The translations under genes and the position numbers were made by a program. From contig DYMK01000002.1 of assembly GCA_020721585.1 (NCBI GenBank), positions 62,001 to 126,000 of the forward strand: a stretch of DNA of 64,000 nt. Reading direction: 5' to 3'. Shown piece by piece: positions 42,696 through 52,218 of the stretch; position 1 is the stretch's first letter, and each line of letters starts with the position of its first letter. The DNA comes from Sulfuricurvum sp. (GTDB taxonomy: Bacteria > Campylobacterota > Campylobacteria > Campylobacterales > Sulfurimonadaceae). The notes beneath the pieces are model-generated. The model ran no database searches. It was not told the DNA's origin and worked only from the letters and a program-made list of their open reading frames with translations.

Positions 42696-44069
42696 ATGGT
42701 ACGATGGGTTTTTTGGCTCCTGTTTGGGATGATACGCGTTGTTGAGGCTCAATCGTCTACCCCCTTTTATTCCCTCTCCCACCCTTTGGAACACGATGCC
42801 CATCAGTTACGCCAACTCAATGAACGTTTTTTGGTTCCCCATGAACCCCAACTGGTCGCTAATTATTGTAACGATGTCGAAACAACCGTACAATTGGGGG
42901 AAAAATTAGCCAAAAAATCCCCCAAAGAAGAGAAACTGTTTGCGTATTATTTGGAAGAATTACGTTCTCTTGCCTCCCGACAAGAGGCGATTTTTCAACT
43001 CTACCGCGAATCGCTCATAGCAGCGATCAAAACCAATGACAAACCCAAATTTCACCATCTTGCCTCTATCGAGCTAGAACCCTTGCATCAACCTCGTATC
43101 CGTTCTGAAGCGATTGCATTTTACCAAAAAAACTTCCCCAAAAACTCCATCCAAACCCTCGATGCATTGTGCAAAGAACAACTCTTGGAGACCAAAAGCA
43201 TCCATTTTATCGAAGAGCAAGAGCAAGCTTACGAAGAGCATTTGCGGACACTCAAACGCTCTGATATTGCCAAAATCAAACAAACCGCCAAAATCGGTTC
43301 CCAAAAGAGTGTCTTGGTAAGTGAAGCAACCATGCCCAATGGAGACATCGTTTTTGAAGCGGAAAATCTTAACCCGTATGTGGTCACCCTCTCGTTGGAT
43401 TTTGAAACCCTGACCAATTTAACCCCCAATCAAACGCTCCCCTTACATATCGAATTAGTAGGACGCAGTAAAAAAGAGCTGGTGCGTCTCCATCCCCTCC
43501 ATGCGGGTCAACCAACGGTTCAAAAATCAACGTATGGATGGGTACGAGGGTCAGCGTTTGTTCGTCATGATGATACCTATATCTATCGCCTCCCCTTTGC
43601 CAGTGGGATGAGTGTCCGCGTGGGACAAGGGTACAATGGCGGGCTTTCCCACAAAGGACTCTCTGCGTACGCCATTGATTTTTCTGTCCCCATCGGAACC
43701 CCCATCTATGCTGCACGAGAGGGGGAAGTGGTCGGTGTGGATGTGAGTAATAATCGGGGAGGTGCATCCCCTGCGTACCGCCCCTATATGAACTATGTGA
43801 CCATCAAACACAGTGATGGAACCTTAGGAAACTACTACCATCTTAAACAAGGGGGATCGGCAGTTCGCATTGGTGAACGGGTCAAAAAAGGGCAACTTAT
43901 CGCCTATTCGGGCAATACAGGCTATACCACCGCGCCCCATTTGCATTTTAGCGTGAGTATGGTCGATCCCATCTCCATGCGTCGCCCTAAAAACTTACCA
44001 ATCGTCATCCAAAGTAAAGAGGGACTCATTACCTGTCCCACTCAAGGGGATCGTTACACACCATTATAA
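42696..44069 (+). CDS. M23-family peptidoglycan endopeptidase
   Basis: A 457-residue secreted protein with a signal peptide (MVRWVFWLLFGMIRVVEA). Residues ~20-220 are helical and charged; ~220-310 form a beta domain; ~320-450 are the M23 catalytic domain with SHKGLSAYAIDFSVP (His and Asp zinc ligands), YYHLKQGG and HLHFSV, so it looks active, unlike the EnvC-like gene. It probably trims cross-links in cell-wall shaping. The ATG at 42696 follows AAGGAG by nine bases; the earlier ATG lacks a signal peptide. Confidence 0.9.
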   Translation: MVRWVFWLLFGMIRVVEAQSSTPFYSLSHPLEHDAHQLRQLNERFLVPHEPQLVANYCNDVETTVQLGEKLAKKSPKEEKLFAYYLEELRSLASRQEAIFQLYRESLIAAIKTNDKPKFHHLASIELEPLHQPRIRSEAIAFYQKNFPKNSIQTLDALCKEQLLETKSIHFIEEQEQAYEEHLRTLKRSDIAKIKQTAKIGSQKSVLVSEATMPNGDIVFEAENLNPYVVTLSLDFETLTNLTPNQTLPLHIELVGRSKKELVRLHPLHAGQPTVQKSTYGWVRGSAFVRHDDTYIYRLPFASGMSVRVGQGYNGGLSHKGLSAYAIDFSVPIGTPIYAAREGEVVGVDVSNNRGGASPAYRPYMNYVTIKHSDGTLGNYYHLKQGGSAVRIGERVKKGQLIAYSGNTGYTTAPHLHFSVSMVDPISMRRPKNLPIVIQSKEGLITCPTQGDRYTPL

Positions 44070-44123
44070 GTTTTTTAATGGTATGATTTTGCCGTTTTCG
44101 TCATATTATAACAACGGTGAGTC

Positions 44124-44642
44124 ATGAAAAATAAAAATATTGTCTTGATTGGATTTATGGGAGTGGGAAAAGGATCGGTTGCCAGAGCCATGGTAAAACG
44201 ATCGTGTATGGTAGCAGTCGATACCGATGATGTGATCGAAAGTATCGAAAATCGCTCTATCAAAGATATCTTTGCGACCGATGGAGAAGCGTATTTTCGT
44301 GCGTTAGAGCGTAAAACCGCCCGTTGGCTTAAAAAAAGTGTCGACAATACCATCATCTCCACAGGGGGGGGATTTTTCAAGGTCCCTGCCCTCAAAAAAG
44401 TGGGGAAAGTTGTTTTGCTCAACGCCCCTTTTGATACCATTTATGAGCGTATTTTGACCCATCCCGATGCGGCGAAGAAACTCAAAAAACGGCCACTTTT
44501 CCAAGATATTGACAAAGCACGCGCTTTGTATGAAGAGCGGTTGCCCCAATACCTCAAAGTTGCCGATATGGTGATCGATGTCAGCAATAAAAACGTCGAT
44601 GCCATTGCCAAAGAAATACTCAAAAAAGGTAAAAAACGATGA
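44124..44642 (+). CDS. aroK: shikimate kinase
   Basis: The protein phosphorylates shikimate in the aromatic amino-acid pathway. The 172-residue product has P-loop GFMGVGKGSVA, DTDDVIE (substrate Asp), GEAYFRALE, STGGGFF and RPLFQD lid, all shikimate kinase marks. Overlaps the thioredoxin-like gene by ATGA. Confidence 0.95.
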   Translation: MKNKNIVLIGFMGVGKGSVARAMVKRSCMVAVDTDDVIESIENRSIKDIFATDGEAYFRALERKTARWLKKSVDNTIISTGGGFFKVPALKKVGKVVLLNAPFDTIYERILTHPDAAKKLKKRPLFQDIDKARALYEERLPQYLKVADMVIDVSNKNVDAIAKEILKKGKKR

Positions 44643-45049
44643 AAATTTTTCTCTTCTTAGTTCTTGCACTTTCAACATTGTTGGGCGCGTCCATCCAGTG
44701 GGAACATGACTATACCGAAGGGGTAAAACAGGTCAAAACGCTCAATAAACCGATGCTGTTTATCGTCTCAAGTCACCATTGCCGCTATTGCGTTCAGTTG
44801 GAGTCCACGACCCTCAAAGATCCCCGTGTCATCCAAAAAGTCAATGCTGCTTACGTTCCTGTCATAGTCTATATGGAGGACAGACCCCTTTTCCCGCGTG
44901 AATTTTATGCAGGAGGAACACCAACGACATGGTTTATCAAAGGGGATGGTAACGCAATGTTTAAACCTTTGATGGGGGCATTGGATGCAAGCAGTTTTTT
45001 AGAAGCACTGACCATTGTCACGACCGAATATAAAAAAATCAGCAAATAA
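44639..45049 (+). CDS. periplasmic thioredoxin-fold protein
   Basis: A 136-residue protein with a signal peptide (MKIFLFLVLALSTLLGA) and thioredoxin fold; redox motif CRYC in SSHHCRYCVQLES near residue 48 and cis-Pro in GGTPTTWFI. Related in layout to the DsbD-linked gene at 20852. Located between aroK and hisD without functional link to either; probably DsbD-dependent. The next gene starts 15 bases later. Confidence 0.82.
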   Translation: MKIFLFLVLALSTLLGASIQWEHDYTEGVKQVKTLNKPMLFIVSSHHCRYCVQLESTTLKDPRVIQKVNAAYVPVIVYMEDRPLFPREFYAGGTPTTWFIKGDGNAMFKPLMGALDASSFLEALTIVTTEYKKISK

Positions 45050-45063
45050 TAAAGGAGTCCTCT

Positions 45064-46353
45064 ATGACCACCATTCACACCCATGATCCCCGTTTTCAAA
45101 CCATTTTTGACGAGCTTCTAAACCGTGGTAAGATGGATATGGAACACGTTGGCACCATTGTCAAAAATCTTATTGATGAGATTCGTGCGGATCAAGACAC
45201 TGCACTCATTGCCCATATCGCGAAGTTTGACCACTGGACTCCCGCTTCAGGAGCGGATCTACGTATCTCTACGGAGAGCATGAAAGCAGCGTACGATTCG
45301 CTTGAACCTACCCTTAAATCCGCGCTCCACTTAGCGTACGATCGCATCCGTGCGTATCACGAAAAACAGCTTCCTAAAAGTTGGTTTGATACCGAAGCCA
45401 ATGGAACCATTTTAGGGCAAAAAGTGACCCCCGTTGATCGAGCAGGTCTGTATATCCCAGGGGGGAAAGCTGCGTATCCCAGTTCCTTACTGATGAATGT
45501 CATTCCCGCTCAAGTCGCGGGAGTCGAAAAAATTATCGTCTGTACCCCAACCCCTGATAATGAACCCAATGCCCTCTTGCTTGCAGCGTGTCATTTGTGT
45601 GGGGTGAGTGAGGTGTTCAAAGTAGGCGGTGCCAGTGCCATTGGTGCTATGGCGTATGGCACCCAAACCATCCCCAAGGTCGATGTAATCACGGGGCCGG
45701 GGAATATTTTTGTCGCTACGGCGAAAAAAATGGTGTTTGGCGAAGTGAACATTGATATGATTGCAGGTCCCAGTGAGATTGGGGTGTTAGCCGATGATTC
45801 GGCTAATCCTGAACACATTGCCATTGATCTCCTCTCCCAAGCCGAACACGATGAGATGGCAAGCTCCATTCTCATTACCCCCTCGCAAGCCTTCGCCGAT
45901 CAGTGTGTGATTGAGATTGAAAAATGGCTCCAAAAACTCCCACGTGAAAAAATTGCCCGTACCTCCATTGAAGAGCGTGCCGCCATTATTATCACCACCA
46001 CCATGGAAGAAGCGATTGGATTAATGAATCAAATTGCCCCCGAACACCTCGAAGTAGCAACCAACAACCCCTTTGAACTGTTAGCTTCGATTAAACACGC
46101 AGGAGCTATTTTCTTAGGTCATAACACCCCAGAAGCGATTGGTGATTATGTCGCAGGTCCCAATCACACCCTCCCTACGGGGGGAACAGCTCGATTTTAT
46201 TCCCCATTGGGTGTCGAAAATTTTATGAAAAAATCGTCCATTATCGCTTTTTCCGCACAAGGAATTGCCCAAATAGGAGAAGCCTGCGCACTCATTGCCC
46301 ATACCGAAGGGTTAGGAGCACACGAAGCTTCGGTACGGTGCCGCTTACCCTAA
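45064..46353 (+). CDS. hisD: histidinol dehydrogenase
   Basis: The protein makes the last two oxidations of histidine synthesis, from histidinol to histidine, with NAD and zinc. The 429-residue product has VDRAGLYIPGGKAAYPS, FKVGGASAIGAMAYGT, DVITGPGNIFVATAKK, DMIAGPSEIGVLAD, LLSQAEHDEMA (catalytic His-Glu) and PEHLEVAT. An AAAGGAG site precedes the ATG. Last gene of the aroK run. Confidence 0.97.
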   Translation: MTTIHTHDPRFQTIFDELLNRGKMDMEHVGTIVKNLIDEIRADQDTALIAHIAKFDHWTPASGADLRISTESMKAAYDSLEPTLKSALHLAYDRIRAYHEKQLPKSWFDTEANGTILGQKVTPVDRAGLYIPGGKAAYPSSLLMNVIPAQVAGVEKIIVCTPTPDNEPNALLLAACHLCGVSEVFKVGGASAIGAMAYGTQTIPKVDVITGPGNIFVATAKKMVFGEVNIDMIAGPSEIGVLADDSANPEHIAIDLLSQAEHDEMASSILITPSQAFADQCVIEIEKWLQKLPREKIARTSIEERAAIIITTTMEEAIGLMNQIAPEHLEVATNNPFELLASIKHAGAIFLGHNTPEAIGDYVAGPNHTLPTGGTARFYSPLGVENFMKKSSIIAFSAQGIAQIGEACALIAHTEGLGAHEASVRCRLP

Positions 46354-46494
46354 AACCTTCCTCTTTTCCCCCATCGGGGAAGTTACCTAATGGTTACATA
46401 TCAAAAAGTTATAACAAAAAATAAACAAAATTTATTTTCTGTTAAAGCTATTTTAGTTACCATCAATTCAGCAGAAATGCCGTTGTACGCTTAT

Positions 46495-46500
46495 TATAAT
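46495..46500 (+). promoter_or_regulatory. -10 box of the molybdoenzyme operon
   Basis: GCTTATTATAATGGTGC contains TATAAT 54 bases before the ATG at 46555. The region upstream is AT-rich without a clear -35. Confidence 0.5.
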
Positions 46501-46512
46501 GGTGCTAAATAG

Positions 46513-46537
46513 TTATTATTGTTAAAAACAATAATAA
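46513..46537 (+). promoter_or_regulatory. perfect inverted repeat in the leader of the molybdoenzyme operon
   Basis: TTATTATTGTT and AACAATAATAA form 11-base arms around AAA, starting 13 bases after the -10 box and ending 17 bases before the first ATG. It could be an operator or an RNA hairpin next to the AAGGAG site. Confidence 0.45.
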
Positions 46538-46554
46538 TAATTCAAGGAGAATAT

Positions 46555-47193
46555 ATGCAGCTAGGTTTCTTGGTGGACCTTCATCTCTGTATGGGGTGTA
46601 AGGGCTGTGAGATTGCGTGTAAAGTGGAAAATGAAGTTCCCCTTTCTACATGGCGTCTCCGTGTTAAATATATCGATGTAGGGACGTTTCCAGAGACGAA
46701 ACGAACCTTTACCCCACTTCGTTGTAATCATTGTGCCAATGCACCGTGTGAACGTATTTGTCCCGTTAGTGCCTTGCATTATCTTGAAAATGGTATTGTC
46801 AATATCGATAAAGAGCGTTGTATCGGATGTGCTGGGTGTGTTATGGCGTGTCCTTATGGTGCGATCTATATCGATCCTCAAACCCAAACTGCCGATAAAT
46901 GTACCTATTGTGCCCACCGTATCGCTAGTTCTATGATGCCTTCGTGCGTTGTTGCGTGTCCCGTTGAAGCCAATATTTTTGGAGATTTGGATAATCCAAC
47001 TTCTAATATTAGTAAATATATTCAACAACATCAAGGGGATGTTCAAGTTCGCAAACCCGAAAAAGGGACAGATCCACACCATTTCTATGTAGGTGGTGGT
47101 AATGTTCAACTCAATCCATTGGCATCGTCCCGTGATGAAGGTCATAATCTCTTTAACAAGCTTACCCATCTTCCACTAGGAGGTCATCACTAA
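46555..47193 (+). CDS. four-cluster iron-sulfur electron-transfer subunit of a molybdoenzyme
   Basis: The 212-residue product is a PsrB/NrfC/TtrB-like ferredoxin subunit with four cysteine groups: CMGCKGCEIACK near 14, CNHCANAPCERICP near 60, CIGCAGCVMACP near 94 and CTYCAHR...CVVACP near 117. It links the NrfD-like membrane quinol module to the catalytic subunit. No signal peptide, so it is carried out with the Tat-exported partner. The ATG at 46555 with AAGGAG is preferred to the TTG at 46519. TAATG overlap with the next gene. Confidence 0.92.
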   Translation: MQLGFLVDLHLCMGCKGCEIACKVENEVPLSTWRLRVKYIDVGTFPETKRTFTPLRCNHCANAPCERICPVSALHYLENGIVNIDKERCIGCAGCVMACPYGAIYIDPQTQTADKCTYCAHRIASSMMPSCVVACPVEANIFGDLDNPTSNISKYIQQHQGDVQVRKPEKGTDPHHFYVGGGNVQLNPLASSRDEGHNLFNKLTHLPLGGHH

Positions 47194-48092
47194 TGGCACA
47201 TGAAATGATTGCAGCAACGAATGCCATCGTTGTTCTTGACGTAGCACTTCCTGGTATCGTTTGGGGGTGGATTATCACCATGAATATGTGGGCAAAAAGC
47301 ATCGGGACAGGGATTGTCTTTTTGACTTTTTTCTTATTGAAAAAATACCCCGAAAAAACCGGTTTTATCCGTTTTCCCGCAGTGGCAATTTCGATTGTCT
47401 TTATCCACATCTTCTTATTTTTTACGGTCATTGATTTGCACCAAATGTTCCGTTTTTGGCATATTTTCTTTTATCCTCACCTTACGTCCGCTATCACCAT
47501 TGGCGCATGGATGGCAACAGGATTTGTCGGACTTCTTTTGGCGATGGCGTACGCTATTTATATGCAAAAAGATGAAGCCCTTTATGATAAGTATTTGGGT
47601 TGGACGGTATTGTTAGCGATTCCTGTCACCTTGTATACCGCTGGGTTGATGGCAGAATCAACCGCACGTGAATTGTGGCAAATGCCCACCGAATCGGCGC
47701 AAATGATTTTAGCGGCCTTGCTAGCAGGATCAGCAACGATGATTTTGTTGGGGGGCAATAAATTTGATAATGCCGTCAAAAAAGATTTGGGACTTGTCTT
47801 AGGATTAAGTGCTTTTGCCGCCTTTATCCTTTATATGTCGGAGTATATTTTTGGTGCGATGAAAGCCGAAGAGGTTGCTGCAACCTTAGCGTTCATTAAG
47901 GGGGGTGAATACACCATTCTGTTCTGGATTGGTCAAATGATGGCATTTATCATCCCGATGGTCTTGGTCTGCATGAGTATCACAAAGGAACGCTACTACT
48001 TATTAAAAATTGCGGCTGTCTCCGCTTTGGTCGGACTGTGGATCAGCAAACACGTGTGGCTAGTTATCCCACAACTATTAAATATGAGCTAA
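47193..48092 (+). CDS. NrfD/PsrC-type membrane subunit
   Basis: A 299-residue inner-membrane protein with about eight to nine helices; NAIVVLDVALPGIVWGWIITMN at the start and AGLMAESTARELWQMP near 150 resemble NrfD-family proteins that exchange electrons and protons with the quinone pool. It is shorter than PsrC but typical of the NrfD fold. It overlaps the FeS gene by one base and precedes the catalytic gene by eight bases, an FeS-membrane-catalytic (B-C-A) order. Confidence 0.88.
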   Translation: MAHEMIAATNAIVVLDVALPGIVWGWIITMNMWAKSIGTGIVFLTFFLLKKYPEKTGFIRFPAVAISIVFIHIFLFFTVIDLHQMFRFWHIFFYPHLTSAITIGAWMATGFVGLLLAMAYAIYMQKDEALYDKYLGWTVLLAIPVTLYTAGLMAESTARELWQMPTESAQMILAALLAGSATMILLGGNKFDNAVKKDLGLVLGLSAFAAFILYMSEYIFGAMKAEEVAATLAFIKGGEYTILFWIGQMMAFIIPMVLVCMSITKERYYLLKIAAVSALVGLWISKHVWLVIPQLLNMS

Positions 48093-48103
48093 AGAGGTAA
48101 ATG

Positions 48104-51100
48104 ATGTATTTAGAAAGCCGAAGAACATTTTTAAAAGGTACCGCATTTACCGTTGCGGGCATTGCCGTTGCTAAGGGGGTATTTTCCACCGATGCAGCAG
48201 CAGAGTCACTCAAAAAAAGTAAATTTACCAATACCCCTGATACCCTCTCTTTCTATCCCCCTTTGGATCAATGGGATAGTTTCCAAGAGCTCGATGGAAC
48301 CGACTGGAAACGAGGTGGTATCGGTCGTCATGGTGTCCAAAGTGAAGAGAATCCTGATGGTATTTTAGTTCATGATTTCATGATTATTCCCACTGCGTGT
48401 TCCAACTGTGAAGCTTCGTGTGGATTAACGGCATGGGTCGATAAAAAAACTTTAACCGTTCGCAAATACATGGGAAATCCCCTTCATCCGGGTTCACGTG
48501 GTCGTAACTGTGCCAAAGGGTACGCGGTTCAGTCGCAAATGTACGATCCCGATCGTATCCCCTTCCCCCTCAAACGCGCCCCAGGGTCTAAACGTGGTGA
48601 GGGAAAATGGATCCGTACCACATGGGATGAGGCAATGACGACCATCGGTAAAAAGATGGGAGATACCATCCGAATTGGCGATGAACTTTCTCGTAAATCG
48701 GTGATGTACCATGTTGGTCGCCCCAATGAAAACGGGTTTGTCCCCAAAATTTGGGAAAGTTTGGGATTGGATTCCTATAACTCCCATACCAATATTTGTT
48801 CGGCTAATGGGCGTACCCCAACCATCCATTTTGTTAACGATGACCGTACCAGTCCTGACTGGGGAAATGCCAAACTCATTTTCCTCAACTCCTCACACGC
48901 TGCCGATGCCGGTCACTATTTTGCGCAAGCAGCTGCCTATATCGCTGATGCCCGTAAAAAAGGGGCAAAAATGGTCGTTATGGATCCACGTCTCTCCAAT
49001 TCAGCGGGTATCGCGGATCTTTGGTTGGCACCGTGGCCGGGAACCGAATCGGTCATCTATCTCTATTTGGCAAGCCGTATTTTAAATGACAATCTTGTTC
49101 ACCGTGACTTTGTAAAGCGTTGGTTTAACTGGGACACTTTGATGAAAGATAGCGACTATCTTAATTACATGGTAGAGAAAAAATACGTTACCAAGCTTCC
49201 TGAGGGGCGTGATTTTGACGCGTATTTGGAGCTTCTCAAAGATATGTACGCTCCCTATACCCTTGAATATGCTCAAAAAGAGACCCACATCCCTGCGTAC
49301 AAACTTGAAAAATTGTATGAAATGTTTATTTGGGCAGAAGATGCCATTTCTACTTACGTTTGGCGTGCAGCAGCAGCGGGGAACCGTGGAGGCTGGATGG
49401 TCGGTAAAGCGGTCTTCTTTGTCACGGGATTGCGTGGCGCGATTGGAAATGTCGGCGGAACAGGCTTTTATCACGCGCACGATATTTCCGTCGGTGGAAA
49501 AGGGGGAAGTGCAACCGTTGGTCAAGGAAAAAGTGGCGTAGATGTACCTCCCGTTAAAGCGTGGAATGAATTAACATGGCCACCGGAATGGCCTTTAAAT
49601 ACCTATGAAATGTCCTTTTTGTTACCCCATCTTTTGAGCGATACCGCATGGCAGAAAAAATGGAACGATCGTGGATTGCAAGTACCCAGTAAATTGGCAG
49701 TTTATGCACCCCGTATGTACAATCCCGTCTGGATTAATCCCGATGGATTCCGTTGGATTGAAGTGCTTAAAGACGAATCCAAAATGGAGCTTACCTTTAA
49801 TCTCTCCCCTGTATGGTCAGAGACTAACTGGTATATGGACTATGTTCTTCCTGTCGGATTGGCGGGTGAGCGTCACGACCAACACTCCGAAGCGACCCTT
49901 CCTGCACGATGGACAACGTTCCGTCAACCGGTATTGCGCGTTGCGTTGGAAAAATCGGGATGGAAACCCAAAGATCCTAACCGTGCCACTCTTGAAGCCC
50001 ATATCAAAGCAGGTCTTGGAGAAGTGTGGGAAGAGAACGAATTTTGGTTCCAACTCTGTACCGATTATATTGATCCCGATGGCAGCTTGAACATCAAAAA
50101 AATGTGGGAATCCAAACGTCATCCTGGTAAAGCGGTCACCATTTCCGAATGGTACGATGCCGCCTTTGGGGACAACTTACCCAAACTCTTTGAAACCGTT
50201 ATGAATGATGACCGTTATAAAAACGAAGAGTTCCCCGTTTACGCGTACATGAGAGATCATGGAGTATGGCTTGAAGAGGACAAAATTTACAATGTCCAAG
50301 AGCGTGAACTCAAAATCGAAGAGGAAAAAATCGAATCCTATGAACATAAATACGATGCGGGAAGCATGAGTGTCGATGGTTCAGGAATTATCAGTGTCGT
50401 CGATGATAAAGGAAATTCCAAAAAAATCGGTATCCAAATCGATGGCAAAAAAATTCAAGGATTTACCACCCCAACCCGTAAACTCGATGTTTACACCCAA
50501 TGGGTTGCTAAAGATTGGAAGTGGCCTGAATACGCTATGCCGATCTATCCTCGTAATGAGCAAGAAAAAGTGGAGATGGTGCATATTGTCTCTCATGTCA
50601 ATCATACCTATATGACCGAGAAAAATGCGTTTGCCCTAAATACGGTATTCCGTTTACCGTACAACATCCATACCCGTTCGGCAAACTCCAAACATTTGAT
50701 GGAGATTTCCCAAAATCATGATCCCATTTGGATCAGTACAGGGGATGCTAAACGTCTTGGATTCAAACGCGGTGATGCCATTCGTGTCAAAATCGTTGAT
50801 ACCGTTTCAGGATTAGAGAGTGGTCACTTTGTGGCTATGGCGGTTCCTACTGAGGGAGTTCTTCCCGGAACATTGGCGTGTTCGCACCACGGTGGACGCT
50901 GGAAACTGACCAATCATGTCACCATCCCCAATGGAGTGAGTGATGGAAAAGTAGCTACAGGGGCTGCACCACGTGATTTGAGCAATAAAGCATTCCTCCA
51001 AGAATCACCTGCCAATGTGGGTAAAGCAGGAGCGCAAACCAAGATTGATGATTACAGTGGTACCACGGGTATCAACAGTTTTGGGGTTCCCGTTGCTGAA

Positions 51101-51496
51101 ATCCAAATGGATGGAAAAGAGGGTAAACTCAAATACGTGGAGGGGATCAAAGGGTTTAAAGCTGAACGCTTCCCTGAATATAACCGCGACTCCGAAAATG
51201 TATGGTGGGATGGATTAAGTGGTTCATGGCAAAATGCCGTAGCGGCACCCCATCCAGACCCCGTATCAGGAATGCACTGCTGGCACCATAAAGTATTGCT
51301 CGAACCTGCCCAAGCAGGGGATAAAATTGGGGATATTTTTGTCAACTACGACAACAATATGAAAGTCTATCAAGCGTGGAGAGATAAACTTTCCCGTGGA
51401 TTGGATGCTAACTCCAAACTTCGCCGACCAAGACATATCTTCCGTCCTTGGGTTAAATTGGATCCTGCATCGTACGATGTGACCATTAAAGCTTAA
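48104..51496 (+). CDS. Tat-exported molybdopterin oxidoreductase catalytic subunit
   Basis: The 1130-residue DMSO-reductase-superfamily enzyme starts with a twin-arginine signal (ESRRTFLKGTAFTVAG). An FeS site CSNCEASCG...NCAKGY follows near residue 100-140. The bis-MGD core includes HTNICSANGR (probable Mo-ligand Cys), AKLIFLNSSHAAD, VMDPRLSNSAG and a C-terminal dinucleotide domain (IHTRSANSKHL, GFKRGDAIRVK). It is long for the family. It should act in the periplasm on an inorganic sulfur, selenium, arsenic or related oxyanion; the substrate cannot be named. The second ATG (48104) sits better behind AGAGG than the one at 48101. Confidence 0.9.
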   Translation: MYLESRRTFLKGTAFTVAGIAVAKGVFSTDAAAESLKKSKFTNTPDTLSFYPPLDQWDSFQELDGTDWKRGGIGRHGVQSEENPDGILVHDFMIIPTACSNCEASCGLTAWVDKKTLTVRKYMGNPLHPGSRGRNCAKGYAVQSQMYDPDRIPFPLKRAPGSKRGEGKWIRTTWDEAMTTIGKKMGDTIRIGDELSRKSVMYHVGRPNENGFVPKIWESLGLDSYNSHTNICSANGRTPTIHFVNDDRTSPDWGNAKLIFLNSSHAADAGHYFAQAAAYIADARKKGAKMVVMDPRLSNSAGIADLWLAPWPGTESVIYLYLASRILNDNLVHRDFVKRWFNWDTLMKDSDYLNYMVEKKYVTKLPEGRDFDAYLELLKDMYAPYTLEYAQKETHIPAYKLEKLYEMFIWAEDAISTYVWRAAAAGNRGGWMVGKAVFFVTGLRGAIGNVGGTGFYHAHDISVGGKGGSATVGQGKSGVDVPPVKAWNELTWPPEWPLNTYEMSFLLPHLLSDTAWQKKWNDRGLQVPSKLAVYAPRMYNPVWINPDGFRWIEVLKDESKMELTFNLSPVWSETNWYMDYVLPVGLAGERHDQHSEATLPARWTTFRQPVLRVALEKSGWKPKDPNRATLEAHIKAGLGEVWEENEFWFQLCTDYIDPDGSLNIKKMWESKRHPGKAVTISEWYDAAFGDNLPKLFETVMNDDRYKNEEFPVYAYMRDHGVWLEEDKIYNVQERELKIEEEKIESYEHKYDAGSMSVDGSGIISVVDDKGNSKKIGIQIDGKKIQGFTTPTRKLDVYTQWVAKDWKWPEYAMPIYPRNEQEKVEMVHIVSHVNHTYMTEKNAFALNTVFRLPYNIHTRSANSKHLMEISQNHDPIWISTGDAKRLGFKRGDAIRVKIVDTVSGLESGHFVAMAVPTEGVLPGTLACSHHGGRWKLTNHVTIPNGVSDGKVATGAAPRDLSNKAFLQESPANVGKAGAQTKIDDYSGTTGINSFGVPVAEIQMDGKEGKLKYVEGIKGFKAERFPEYNRDSENVWWDGLSGSWQNAVAAPHPDPVSGMHCWHHKVLLEPAQAGDKIGDIFVNYDNNMKVYQAWRDKLSRGLDANSKLRRPRHIFRPWVKLDPASYDVTIKA

Positions 51497-51509
51497 TCTA
51501 CCAATACGT

Positions 51510-51555
51510 CCCTCTTCTAAGAGGGCGTTCTTAAAGGGGATTTTTACCCCTTTTT
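51510..51555 (+). terminator. double hairpin with T-tract after the catalytic gene
   Basis: CCCTCTT/AAGAGGG at 51510-51525 is followed by AAAGGGG/CCCCTTT at 51533-51553, ending in TTTTT. The second is a good intrinsic terminator. It separates structural genes from the chaperone and polyferredoxin genes and may lower their expression. Confidence 0.7.
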
Positions 51556-51594
51556 GCTACACTTTGACCACTTCACTTAAAAGGTTTTACTATT

Positions 51595-52218
51595 ATGGAT
51601 GAAATCATTGCACGAAGCAATATTTATGCCCTCCTTTCTCGCATACTTCTCCAAGAACTGGATGAAACGATGGTAAAAACCCTCATTCACGATGAGATCA
51701 TGCTTGAATTTTTACCCCACTGGAAAAACTGGGAACAACGGACAACGGTTGCACCCAAAGTCCTTTTGGAAACCTATCTGAATCCTGATTTTACCAATCT
51801 ATCACTGCTTCATTTAGTCCCTTACGAAACCTTTTATACCCGAGAAGATCAGATGATCGAAACCGGTGGAGCCAATCCTGTCACCGATATTTACAGTGCT
51901 TACGATTTTTTGGTCGATTATGAAGTTGCACGCGTGGTCTCCTCTGACCATATCGGGATTGAATTGGAATTTATGTACCATCTGTGTGAAGCCCAAAAAA
52001 AGGCACTCGAAAAAAATGATGCCCAAGCCGTTGCCGCCCTTCAACGGGTGCAGTATGACTTTTTACATACCCATCTTCTCCAATGGGCGCCCATGTATCT
52101 CATCAATATGAAATACGAATCCCGTACCCCCTTATATTATGATGCAGCTGAGATGACATTGGAATTTATCCTTACCGACTACGAAACCCTCCATGCTGTG
52201 GTTGCACCTGCGGCATGA
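51595..52218 (+). CDS. TorD/DmsD-family molybdoenzyme chaperone
   Basis: A 207-residue all-helical cytosolic protein with TorD-family traits: RSNIYALLSRILLQE near the start, LVPYETFYTRED near 77, DHIGIELEFMYHLCEAQ near 118 and HTHLLQWAPMYL near 155. It should bind the Tat signal and help insert the cofactor into the preceding catalytic subunit before export. ATGA overlap with the polyferredoxin gene. Confidence 0.88.
   Translation: MDEIIARSNIYALLSRILLQELDETMVKTLIHDEIMLEFLPHWKNWEQRTTVAPKVLLETYLNPDFTNLSLLHLVPYETFYTREDQMIETGGANPVTDIYSAYDFLVDYEVARVVSSDHIGIELEFMYHLCEAQKKALEKNDAQAVAALQRVQYDFLHTHLLQWAPMYLINMKYESRTPLYYDAAEMTLEFILTDYETLHAVVAPAA

Noticed and set aside
44100-44124. TATTATAAC as the aroK promoter
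   Set aside because: It lies so close to the ATG that a transcript start would leave almost no leader although a GGTGAG site is present; too uncertain to list.
46561-47169. A 202-codon minus-strand open frame opposite the FeS subunit
   Set aside because: The plus strand encodes four perfect ferredoxin cysteine groups; the antisense frame has no family-like features.
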